This document shows, in pieces, positions 1-6,678 of a DNA stretch of 20,939 bases. The notes under the pieces are model-generated. The model worked only from the letters and a program-made list of their open reading frames with translations, was not told where the DNA came from and did no database searches. The stretch comes from an uncultured Oscillospiraceae bacterium (GTDB lineage Bacteria; Bacillota_A; Clostridia; Oscillospirales; Oscillospiraceae): NCBI GenBank assembly GCA_910579155.1, contig CAJTTS010000057.1:1-20939 (forward strand). The letters are read 5' to 3'. Every line of letters starts with the position of its first letter. Position 1 is the first letter of the stretch. The position numbers and the translations under genes were made by a program.

Positions 1-374
1 AGGCGCTGGCGGAGGCCAGCAACGAAAAGGAGATTGCATCGCTGAAAGCCAAAATAGAGAGTTTGACCATCCACCTGGACAAGGTTTACATGGATAAGCT
101 CGGCGGCATCCTGGACGAAGCCGACTTCCAACGCATCTACACCAAGGTCAAGGCTGACCGCGCCGCCCTGGAGCAACGCCTCAGCCAGCTGGACCGTCCA
201 GACTACTCTCCAGCGGAGCAGGTGGACTTGGCAAAAAAACTGGTGGAACGGTTCCTGGAAACCGCATCCACCAATCGGGAGCTGCTGGTCAGCCTGATCG
301 AACGGGTGGAGCTGACCAGCGACAAGCAAATCATCATCAAGTTCCGCTTCCGTCAGTTGGAGGCGAATTCTTAG
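1..374 (+). CDS. Large serine recombinase, C-terminal end (partial)
   Basis: The gene runs in from the left edge, so only the last 123 codons are seen (frame from base 3, TAG at 372-374). The visible part is a charged alpha-helical stretch rich in Lys, Glu, Leu and Arg, then a short ending with ELLVSLIERVEL and KQIIIKFRFRQ. This is the typical coiled-coil tail and final beta segment of large serine recombinases (resolvase/invertase N-domain, recombinase domain, zinc ribbon, coiled coil), which integrate and excise phages and intervening elements. The catalytic serine domain lies outside the window, so the assignment rests on the tail alone. The stop codon lies about 30 bp before a SigK-like gene fragment. 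That position suits an integrase coded at the edge of its own element, as SpoIVCA is in skin elements. Confidence 0.8.
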   Translation, partial: ALAEASNEKEIASLKAKIESLTIHLDKVYMDKLGGILDEADFQRIYTKVKADRAALEQRLSQLDRPDYSPAEQVDLAKKLVERFLETASTNRELLVSLIERVELTSDKQIIIKFRFRQLEANS

Positions 375-402
375 AGGTCATCGTTTACAATATCCGGGGC
401 GT

Positions 403-465
403 GATGTATCCCGCATTGAGAAAAAAGCCCTGGAGAAGCTGCGTATCGCATATGAAAAGGATTGA
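403..465 (+). pseudogene. sigK: 3' fragment of a sigK-like sporulation sigma factor
   Basis: Codons 403-465 read DVSRIEKKALEKLRIAYEKD and then TGA. The core VSRIEKKALEKL is the recognition helix and following helix of sigma-70 region 4.2, and it matches SigK best (B. subtilis SigK has YVSRIEKRAL here). SigE, SigF and SigG carry SRLEK instead. Upstream of codon 403 the frame loses all sigma similarity and runs into the 3' end of the recombinase gene. There is no start codon or ribosome binding site for a separate small protein. I infer that this is the 3' piece of sigK cut off by an inserted element, with the 5' piece at the other end of that element, outside the window. An unrelated gene scrap is possible, but the motif is quite specific. 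A weak 7-bp inverted repeat (460-466 with 472-478) follows the stop. Confidence 0.62.
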
Positions 466-565
466 ACTTTTTTCAATCGTTCATTATGACACTTAGGAAC
501 GGATGGAATTCCCCGACATTTTACCCAGTAAATCATGCAAAACAGACAAAATAGCGCTTCCCCCA

Positions 566-594
566 TTGACAATAAAATTCGGTTCCTCTATAAT
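566..594 (+). promoter_or_regulatory. Sigma-A promoter of the MATE gene
   Basis: The -35 box TTGACA (566-571) and the -10 box TATAAT (589-594) are both perfect consensus, separated by exactly 17 bp. Transcription should start near 601 and give a leader of about 64 nt before the GTG start at 665. Confidence 0.88.
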
Positions 595-664
595 AAGCCA
601 ATATTGCAATTGCCATTAGCTTATGTCGGCAGGACAACGTCTTGCGGAAAAGGAGGAACTCTCT

Positions 665-2047
665 GTGCAACGGCCCGAAGGCGAAAACAAAATGGGCGTC
701 ATGCCGGTCAACCGGCTGCTTCTAAACATGGCCGTTCCCATCATGATCTCCATGATGGTCCAGGCCTTTTATAATGTAGTGGACAGCTATTTTGTCTCCC
801 AGCTCAGCCAGGACGCGCTCAACGCGGTGTCCCTGGCCTTCCCGGTACAGAACCTGATGATTGCCGTCAGCGTGGGCACCGCCGTGGGTGTCAACGCCCT
901 GCTGGCCCGGAGCCTGGGCCAGGGCGATCAGGAGAAGGTCAACCGCACGGCGGTGAACGGCGTTTTCCTGATGGCGCTGAGTTGCCTGGTGTTCGTGGTG
1001 CTGGGACTCACCTGCTCCCGGCTGTTCTACACCGTCCAGACCGATATCGAAGGTATCATCTCCTACGGCACCGACTACCTAAGCATTGTGTGCGGCGCCA
1101 GCGTGGGCCTGTTCTTCGCCGTTCTCCTGGAGCGGCTGCTCCAGGCCACCGGCCGGACCTTCTATACTATGATCGCCCAGGCGGTGGGGGCCATCACCAA
1201 CATTATCCTGGACCCTATCCTCATCTTCGGCCTGGGCCCCTTCCCCCGGATGGAGGTAGCGGGGGCCGCCTTGGCCACCGTCATCGGTCAGATTTTCGGT
1301 TGCTGCGTGTCCATCTTCTTCAACGCCACCCGGAATCCGGAGGTTACCATGTCCTTCAAAGGCTTCCGCCCCCACGGGCAGACCATCCGGGAAATCTACA
1401 GCGTGGGTCTGCCCAGCATCATCATGCAGTCCATCGGCTCAGTGATGGTGTTTGGTATGAACCAGATCCTCATCGCCTTTACCGATACGGCCACGGCGGT
1501 GTTCGGCATCTACTTCAAGCTCCAATCCTTCTTCTTTATGCCGGTGTTCGGCCTGTGCAACGGCATGGTGCCCATCGTGGCCTACAACTACGGTGCCCGC
1601 AAGCCGGACCGGATCATCAAGACCATTAAGCTTGCCGTTATATACGCTACCATACTGATGGCCATCGGCTTTGCTGTATTCCAGCTCATCCCCGGCCCGC
1701 TGTTGGATCTGTTTCGTTCGGAGAAGGATACGGCGGGAGACCTGCTCACCATCGGCATTCCCGCCCTGCGCATCATCTCCTTCAGTTGGTTGCTGGCGGG
1801 TTTCGATATCGTGTCCGGGTCCGTGTTCCAGGCTCTGGATCACGGCGTGCTCAGTTTGACTACCTCTCTGGTGCGTCAGCTTATCGTGCTGCTGCCCGTG
1901 GCCTTCATCCTCTCCCGGAACTTTGGGATGGAAGCGGTGTGGCTCTCCTTTCCCCTTGCGGAGTTCTTCTCCGCCATCCTGTGCGCCATATTCATGCGCC
2001 GGGTATATCAGCGGGACATCCTGCCGCTCCAGATTCAGAAATCATGA
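665..2047 (+). CDS. MATE family multidrug/sodium antiporter
   Basis: A 460-residue polytopic membrane protein of the MATE family (NorM/DinF-like), which exports cationic drugs or metabolites in exchange for Na+ or H+. Family features seen: an N-terminal VNRLLLNMAVPIMISMM segment, the FYNVVDSYFVSQL stretch after the first helix, SLAFPVQNLMIAVSVGTAVG with the following ARSLGQGD loop, and the second-half counterpart SFFFMPVFGLCNGMVPIVAYNYGA. About 12 hydrophobic helices in two halves fit the usual 440-480 residues. I chose GTG at 665 because AGGAGG (651-656) lies 8 bp upstream. An in-frame ATG at 692 has no good ribosome binding site, and an upstream ATG at 623 precedes the Shine-Dalgarno. The gene stands alone behind a consensus promoter. 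The substrate cannot be predicted. Confidence 0.93.
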   Translation: MQRPEGENKMGVMPVNRLLLNMAVPIMISMMVQAFYNVVDSYFVSQLSQDALNAVSLAFPVQNLMIAVSVGTAVGVNALLARSLGQGDQEKVNRTAVNGVFLMALSCLVFVVLGLTCSRLFYTVQTDIEGIISYGTDYLSIVCGASVGLFFAVLLERLLQATGRTFYTMIAQAVGAITNIILDPILIFGLGPFPRMEVAGAALATVIGQIFGCCVSIFFNATRNPEVTMSFKGFRPHGQTIREIYSVGLPSIIMQSIGSVMVFGMNQILIAFTDTATAVFGIYFKLQSFFFMPVFGLCNGMVPIVAYNYGARKPDRIIKTIKLAVIYATILMAIGFAVFQLIPGPLLDLFRSEKDTAGDLLTIGIPALRIISFSWLLAGFDIVSGSVFQALDHGVLSLTTSLVRQLIVLLPVAFILSRNFGMEAVWLSFPLAEFFSAILCAIFMRRVYQRDILPLQIQKS

Positions 2048-2076
2048 AGAAATCTTTACTTTTTTCCAATTACCCA

Positions 2077-2104
2077 TTGACAGCGAAGCGCGGCATGCTA
2101 TAAT
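2077..2104 (+). promoter_or_regulatory. Sigma-A promoter of the metK unit
   Basis: TTGACA (2077-2082), a 16-bp spacer, TATAAT (2099-2104). It starts about 30 bp after the MATE stop codon and drives the SAM-I riboswitch leader and metK. Confidence 0.85.
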
Positions 2105-2125
2105 AGGAGCGTACAATTGAATACC

Positions 2126-2213
2126 CTTATCAAGAGTGGTGGAGGGACCGGCCCGATGAAACCACGGCAACCTGCAGCGCAAGGTGCCAAGTCCGGCGGA
2201 AACGCGAGATGAG
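2126..2213 (+). ncRNA. SAM-I (S-box) riboswitch aptamer
   Basis: The leader carries the S-box core in order: an outer P1 strand CTTATC (2126-2131), the block AGAGTGGTGGAGGGACCGGC, then CCGATGAAACCACGGCAACC, then AAGGTGCCAAGTCC and GCGAGATGAG. P1 closes with GATGAG (2208-2213), including one G-U pair. This RNA binds S-adenosylmethionine and, in Firmicutes, normally promotes formation of the following terminator when SAM is abundant. It lies directly before a terminator hairpin and metK, whose product makes SAM, so it closes a feedback loop. Confidence 0.96.
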
Positions 2214-2232
2214 GAGAGAACTGAACCATCCT

Positions 2233-2263
2233 AGCCCCCGCCGAGTTCCGGCGGGGGCTTTTT
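2233..2263 (+). terminator. Expression-platform terminator of the SAM-I riboswitch
   Basis: A 10-bp perfect GC-rich stem (AGCCCCCGCC 2233-2242 with GGCGGGGGCT 2250-2259), a 7-nt loop, and a T run to 2263. It sits 20 bp after the aptamer and 43 bp before the metK start, where a SAM-dependent attenuator is expected. The matching antiterminator was not resolved by eye. Confidence 0.92.
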
Positions 2264-2305
2264 CAGCCTCTTTCCGTCCCAACGAAAGAAAGGAGAACAA
2301 AAATC

Positions 2306-3487
2306 ATGGCAAAAAGACTATTTACCTCTGAATCCGTCACCGAGGGCCATCCCGACAAGGTATGCGACCAGATTTCCGATGCCGTCCTGGACGCCATCAT
2401 CGAAAAGGACCCCACCGCCCGCGTGGCCTGTGAGACCACCGTATCCACCGGCATGGTCCACATCATGGGAGAGATCACCACCTCCTGTTACGTAGACATT
2501 CCCAAGATCGCCCGCCAGGTAGTTCGGGACATCGGCTACGTCGATGGTCAGGGCGGCTTTGACAGCGACAGTTGCGCCGTCATCACCAACATCGACGAGC
2601 AGTCCCCCGACATCGCCCTGGGCGTTGACAAGGCTCTGGAGGCCAAAGAGGGCAAGCTGGAGGACAACCTGGACAACGGCGCCGGCGACCAGGGCATGAT
2701 GTTCGGCTATGCCTGTACCGAGACGGAAGAGCTGATGCCCCTGGCCATCTCCCTGTCCCACAAGCTGGCCCAGAAGCTAACCACCGTGCGCAAGCAGGGC
2801 CTGGTGGACTATCTGCGGCCCGACGGCAAGAGCCAGGTCACCGTGGAATACGACGAGGCCGGTAAGCCCCTTCGGGTGGACACCGTGGTCATCTCCACCC
2901 AGCACGCCTCTGAGGCCAGCCTGGATCAAATCCGCGCCGATATGACCGAGCTGGTCATCAAGCCCACCATCCCCGCCGGGCTGCTGGACGAGAATACCCG
3001 CATTCTGGTCAACCCCACCGGCCGCTTCGTGGTGGGCGGTCCTCAGGGCGACTCCGGCCTTACCGGGCGCAAGATCATCGTGGACACCTACGGCGGGTCC
3101 GCCCCCCACGGTGGCGGCGCCTTCTCCGGCAAGGACCCCACCAAGGTGGACCGCTCCGCCGCCTATGCCGCCCGCTGGGTTGCCAAGAACATCGTGGCCG
3201 CTGGGCTGGCGGACAAGTGCCAAGTCCAGTTGGCTTACGCCATCGGCGTGGCCCGGCCCGTATCCGTCCGGGTGGACACCTTCGGCACCGGCACCGTGGC
3301 AGACGACGCGCTGGAGAACGCCGTGGACAAGGTGTTTGACCTGCGGCCCACCGCCATCATCAATCGGCTGAACCTGCGTCGGCCCATCTATCGCCAGATT
3401 GCCGCTTACGGCCATTTCGGCCGCCCTGAGCTGGACCTGCCTTGGGAGAAAACCGATATGGTGGACGTCATCAAGGCGGCGCTGTAA
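2306..3487 (+). CDS. metK: S-adenosylmethionine synthetase
   Basis: A cytoplasmic enzyme that makes S-adenosylmethionine from methionine and ATP, releasing phosphate and pyrophosphate. At 393 residues it is normal length for MetK (380-400). Signature segments: [21 protein letters not shown] near residues 8-28 (ATP site), [14 protein letters not shown] near residue 125 (the GAGDQG hallmark), and [19 protein letters not shown] near residue 275 (P-loop-like signature). Conserved Asp and Lys residues for Mg2+, K+ and phosphate contacts are in place. AAAGGAG precedes the ATG by 10 bp. It is transcribed alone from the promoter at 2077-2104 under SAM-I control and ends at a strong hairpin. Confidence 0.98.
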   Translation: MAKRLFTSESVTEGHPDKVCDQISDAVLDAIIEKDPTARVACETTVSTGMVHIMGEITTSCYVDIPKIARQVVRDIGYVDGQGGFDSDSCAVITNIDEQSPDIALGVDKALEAKEGKLEDNLDNGAGDQGMMFGYACTETEELMPLAISLSHKLAQKLTTVRKQGLVDYLRPDGKSQVTVEYDEAGKPLRVDTVVISTQHASEASLDQIRADMTELVIKPTIPAGLLDENTRILVNPTGRFVVGGPQGDSGLTGRKIIVDTYGGSAPHGGGAFSGKDPTKVDRSAAYAARWVAKNIVAAGLADKCQVQLAYAIGVARPVSVRVDTFGTGTVADDALENAVDKVFDLRPTAIINRLNLRRPIYRQIAAYGHFGRPELDLPWEKTDMVDVIKAAL

Positions 3488-3508
3488 TTTCCGTTATCCG
3501 TATATACT

Positions 3509-3545
3509 GGGCTCCCGCCATGCTGTGCATGGCGGGAGCCCTTTT
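3509..3545 (+). terminator. Rho-independent terminator of metK
   Basis: A 15-bp perfect stem (GGGCTCCCGCCATGC 3509-3523 with its complement 3527-3541), a 3-nt loop, and then TTTTC. It lies 21 bp after the metK stop codon. Confidence 0.94.
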
Positions 3546-3583
3546 CTTTGCAAAATATTAACATTCTTTTCAGACATTTTTTA

Positions 3584-3612
3584 TTGCAAAATCCGGTACG
3601 CTATACTATACT
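3584..3612 (+). promoter_or_regulatory. Sigma-A promoter of the O-antigen-ligase-like gene
   Basis: TTGCAA (3584-3589), a 17-bp spacer, TATACT (3607-3612). A lone TTGACA at 3632-3637 has no matching -10 box and was discounted. Confidence 0.7.
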
Positions 3613-3684
3613 AAGAAAGCTGCTGAAAAAATTGACATGGGCGGCCTTTCCGGTCTGCTTCATTTGAAAATAGGATGTGTTATT

Positions 3685-5109
3685 ATGAATCAGCTCCGCG
3701 CCCGACTCCAGGATGCCTCCAAAGCCCGGCTACCCATGATCCTGACCGTCTATATCCTCTGTCAGCCCCTGCTGGACGTGCTCACCGGCCTGGGGGCTGA
3801 GTGGAACCACCCCATTACCGCGGGGGTCATCGTCCGCTCCGTGGTGATCGTGCTGGTCTTTCTCTATGCGGTATTCCTCAGTGATTTTCCCGGGAAAAGG
3901 CGGGCTATGATCTTTACAGGGGCGCTGGTGGGTTATCTGATTCTATTCATGGCCCACATGTTCATGGTGGGCGGCTTCTCCCTTTGCGTGAGCAACGTGC
4001 GCGAGGTGGTCAAAACCTTTTTCGCCCCCTTCATGCTGGTTTTCCTATGGTCGGTATACCGGCAATACGGCTATCTGGTCTCCGCCGAGTCCATCGCTTG
4101 GGCCGGGGCCCTTTACGTCAGCGTCATTCCCATCTCCGAATTCACCGAATCCGGTTATTACTCCTACGGCAGCTCCGGCTACGGACAGCGGGGCTGGTTC
4201 TATGCCGCCAACGAGGTGGGCTGCGTCATCGCGCTGGCCGCCCCCTTCACCATATGGTACTGCCTGAAAATCATCCCCACCGTCACCAAAAAGACCTGGT
4301 GGAAGGGAGCGCTGGCCTGCTGGGCCCTGTTCGCAGTGGCGTACAGCGCCAACTTCCTGGGCACAAAAATCATCTTTGCCGCCATCACTCTGTACTGCGC
4401 CGCCGTCTTTATCTGGCAATTGGTCCAGTTACGCAAAGAGCGCACGCGAACCCGGAAAATCCAAACCGTCACCATGGGCGCGATGCTGTTCCTCACCCTG
4501 GGTATCTTCCTACTCAATTCCCCGCTTTTGCGCTATTTGGTTCAAGTCTATCTCCCTCTGCTGCATAACGAACCGGAAATTACGATCGCCTCCTGGGGCG
4601 AGGAAATCCAAGCCGCCGCCAAGGGCACTTGGCTTATGAATCTGCTCAACTCCAACGAACTCCTGGAAAGCATCGACCAGATTCTCAGCCGCCGCATGCT
4701 CTCCTCTGCCCCTGCCGTGCAGGTGTACACGGAGGAAGGTATCGCCGCTAAGCTGCTGGGCATCGGCTACGCCAACGCCGCAGCGTACAGCCGCCCGATG
4801 TACTTCATGGTGGAGATGGACCCCCTGTCCATGCTGATCCGCCACGGAATCGTTGGTTTCCTGCTGTACTATGTCCCTTACCTGGGCTTCCTGGGATGGG
4901 CCATCGGACAGTTCTTCAAGCGGATCGGCCAACGCATGTCCAGCCTGCGCTACTGTACCGCCCTGTACTGCACCCTCGTCGGCTTCGGCATCTCCACCAT
5001 CGCGGGCCACGCCCTGGTGGCTCCCGCTGTAGCCACCTTTCTGCTGGTGGTGGCTTTCCAGCTCCTGGACCAGACCTGTGAGCAGAACAGGCTGTTCCAA
5101 GGCAAATAA
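3685..5109 (+). CDS. O-antigen ligase/polymerase-like polytopic membrane protein
   Basis: 474 residues with about 10-12 hydrophobic helices and one long hydrophilic loop near residues 280-380, between SPLLRYLVQVYLPLL and DPLSMLIRHGIVGFLLYYV. That plan, a big extracytoplasmic loop followed by an (E/D)-rich Arg-His-Gly segment and two more helices, fits the WaaL/Wzy O-antigen ligase superfamily, which joins undecaprenyl-linked glycans to acceptors or polymerises them. The late helix with TIAGHALVAPAVATFLL also suits Firmicutes members. In a Gram-positive cell a role in capsule, teichuronic or cell-wall polysaccharide assembly is likely, but no glycosyltransferase genes flank it. The start was set at ATG 3685, preceded by AGGAT (3672-3676). 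An upstream in-frame ATG at 3637 has no ribosome binding site. Confidence 0.65.
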   Translation: MNQLRARLQDASKARLPMILTVYILCQPLLDVLTGLGAEWNHPITAGVIVRSVVIVLVFLYAVFLSDFPGKRRAMIFTGALVGYLILFMAHMFMVGGFSLCVSNVREVVKTFFAPFMLVFLWSVYRQYGYLVSAESIAWAGALYVSVIPISEFTESGYYSYGSSGYGQRGWFYAANEVGCVIALAAPFTIWYCLKIIPTVTKKTWWKGALACWALFAVAYSANFLGTKIIFAAITLYCAAVFIWQLVQLRKERTRTRKIQTVTMGAMLFLTLGIFLLNSPLLRYLVQVYLPLLHNEPEITIASWGEEIQAAAKGTWLMNLLNSNELLESIDQILSRRMLSSAPAVQVYTEEGIAAKLLGIGYANAAAYSRPMYFMVEMDPLSMLIRHGIVGFLLYYVPYLGFLGWAIGQFFKRIGQRMSSLRYCTALYCTLVGFGISTIAGHALVAPAVATFLLVVAFQLLDQTCEQNRLFQGK

Positions 5110-5127
5110 AGCACCCTCAAAATATGT

Positions 5128-5160
5128 GGGACGGACGGCATACGCCGTCCGTCCCATTTT
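5128..5160 (+). terminator. Convergent terminator between the membrane-protein gene and the MFS gene
   Basis: A 12-bp perfect stem (GGGACGGACGGC 5128-5139 with its complement 5144-5155), loop ATAC, then ATTTT on the plus strand. On the minus strand the downstream side is A/T-rich, with TTTTGA a few bases on. It probably serves both converging genes, better for the plus strand. Confidence 0.85.
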
Positions 5161-5164
5161 GATT

Positions 5165-6460
5165 TTATGTGCACTCGCTCCAAGAATACTTTCTCAGTAC
5201 CCAGCCAAAAACCAGGCACACCAGAACCCCGCATACGCCAATGGCGGCAAACAGCATGGCCGCACCGGAACCCTTCCCCGCGCCAAACAGAGAGATCAGC
5301 GGGCTGTCCGGCGGTTGAGCCGCCATCAGCGGCTCAAACACCTGATCCGTCAGCACCCCGCCCAGCAGGAAGCCCACCGGGATGGTGAAAAATTGCAGGG
5401 TGTTCCGGCAGGAATATACCCGCCCCTGCATGTCCAGCGGGATGGTGCTGCGGAAGATCACATCCATGTTGGCGTTCATCACCGGGATGGCCACCCAGCC
5501 CAGCACCGCCCCCGCGCACCAGGCCCAGGGCGAATCGGTGAAGGCCAGCATGAAATTCTCCGTGCTCATGGAAAACAGCAGGGCAAGCCAGATTACCCGC
5601 ACACGGTTTTTCGGCGCAGGAAGTACCGTGACCAGCACGCTTCCCGCCAGGGTGGCCAACCCCACACAGGCGTTCACCATCCCCAGCGCCGTTTCACTTC
5701 CGGTCTTGGACAGCACCATGGCGGGCAGGGCGGCGTCATAGGTGGAGGCTACCAGGTTGATGGCGGCCAGGAACAGGATGAGGGTCAGGATCAGTGGGTT
5801 GCGCCTCAGCCATCCCAGCCCCTCCCCCACTGACGTAAGGAGCTTTTCCTTGGGCTTCTCCCCTCCTCCAGTCTCCGGGATTTGGATCAATAACCACAGG
5901 GTGAGAAACGCCACCCCAAAGGTGGCCAGGTCCACCGCAATCACCCATCCGATCCCCGCAAAGGCAAACAGCGCCGTAGCCAGCACCGGGGTCAGAATAG
6001 AGCTCAGCGATTGGGACAGGGAGCGCAGGCCGCTGGTCTGCTGGTAGCGCTCCTTGGGAATGAGCAGGGTGGCCGCCACCTCACCGGCGGGCTGCTGAAC
6101 AGTATTCATCAACCCGTTAAGGGCGTTCAGCGCATACAAATGCCAGGGCAACAGGGCGTCGGCACGGATGAGCACTAGTACCACCATCGTGGTGGCCGCC
6201 GCCAGCAGATCGCACACCAACATGGTGCGTTTTTTGTTCCAGCGGTCGCTGAGGGCCCCGGCGAACACGCTCATCACCACGTAAGGGGCGTAAGAGCAGA
6301 TGGACAGCAGGGCGGTTTGCAGCGCCGAGCCGGTACGCAGGTACAGCCACAGCACCAGGGCGTAGCTGGTCATTCCGCTGCCAAGGGCGGACAGGGTCTG
6401 GGTACTCCAAAGCAGAAGGTAGGGCCCGAGCCCGGAAAGAGTTTGTTTTATTTTTTCCAT
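5165..6460 (-). CDS. MFS exporter, MFS_3/macrolide-efflux-like
   Basis: 431 residues and about 12 transmembrane helices of the major facilitator superfamily. The N-terminal half has FAGALSDRWNKKRTMLVCDLL, the loop 2-3 signature (GxLSDRxxxRR type), and QQPAGEVAATLLIPKERYQQ, typical of the MFS_3 branch that includes MefA-like macrolide efflux proteins and enterobactin exporter-like proteins. In the second half, RVYSCRNTLQFFTIPVGFLLGG is a common segment of that branch. AAGGAG lies 11 bp before the ATG. The gene is single, reads toward the converging terminator, and has a 150-bp leader with several inverted repeats that may regulate it. The substrate is unknown; a drug or small hydrophobic compound is a family-based guess. 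Confidence 0.85.
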   Translation of the reverse strand: MEKIKQTLSGLGPYLLLWSTQTLSALGSGMTSYALVLWLYLRTGSALQTALLSICSYAPYVVMSVFAGALSDRWNKKRTMLVCDLLAAATTMVVLVLIRADALLPWHLYALNALNGLMNTVQQPAGEVAATLLIPKERYQQTSGLRSLSQSLSSILTPVLATALFAFAGIGWVIAVDLATFGVAFLTLWLLIQIPETGGGEKPKEKLLTSVGEGLGWLRRNPLILTLILFLAAINLVASTYDAALPAMVLSKTGSETALGMVNACVGLATLAGSVLVTVLPAPKNRVRVIWLALLFSMSTENFMLAFTDSPWAWCAGAVLGWVAIPVMNANMDVIFRSTIPLDMQGRVYSCRNTLQFFTIPVGFLLGGVLTDQVFEPLMAAQPPDSPLISLFGAGKGSGAAMLFAAIGVCGVLVCLVFGWVLRKYSWSECT

Positions 6461-6505
6461 TTTGACTTTGCTCCTTTTGATTATTGTGAATCAAAACGCA
6501 AAGTC

Positions 6506-6553
6506 TGAGGACTGGGATCATCCTCCACGCGGCGTCCTCAAACTTCGCGTGGA
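6506..6553 (-). repeat. Overlapping inverted repeats in the MFS gene leader
   Basis: Two interleaved inverted repeats: TGAGGAC (6506-6512) with GTCCTCA (6534-6540), and TCCACGCG (6524-6531) with CGCGTGGA (6546-6553). They overlap, so only one can pair at a time. They lie 45-95 bp upstream of the MFS start and could form alternative leader hairpins. No U tract follows either one. Confidence 0.55.
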
Positions 6554-6601
6554 GCGAGGCCAATGCAAAGCATCACGTTTCATACCTTTCTTTTGTTTTA
6601 T

Positions 6602-6613
6602 TGCCATATGGCA
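6602..6613. promoter_or_regulatory. 12-bp palindrome, possible operator of the MFS gene
   Basis: TGCCATATGGCA is a perfect 12-bp palindrome about 145 bp upstream of the MFS start, beside A/T-rich DNA (TATGAT 6617-6622 on the minus strand). It could be a repressor site for a TetR/MarR-type protein, but no promoter could be paired with it convincingly and no regulator gene is adjacent. Confidence 0.3.
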
Positions 6614-6638
6614 TAGGTATCATAACACAACGGACGTC

Positions 6639-6675
6639 AAAAAGCAATCGCGGCAGGGACTCCCCCACCGCGATT
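6639..6675 (-). terminator. Rho-independent terminator of feoAB
   Basis: On the minus strand, AATCGCGG pairs with CCGCGATT (arms 6668-6675 and 6646-6653), followed by a U5 run (6643-6639). It begins 4 bp after the feoB stop codon. Confidence 0.85.
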
Positions 6676-6678
6676 CTT

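Noticed and set aside
2777..3415. Minus-strand open frame across metK
   Set aside because: Shadow of metK in GC-rich DNA; no recognisable motif, no ribosome binding site, and strong conserved metK motifs in the plus frame.
3632..3660. TTGACA at 3632 as the promoter of the O-antigen-ligase-like gene
   Set aside because: No TATAAT-like sequence lies 16-18 bp downstream; the pair TTGCAA (3584) and TATACT (3607) with 17 bp is better placed.
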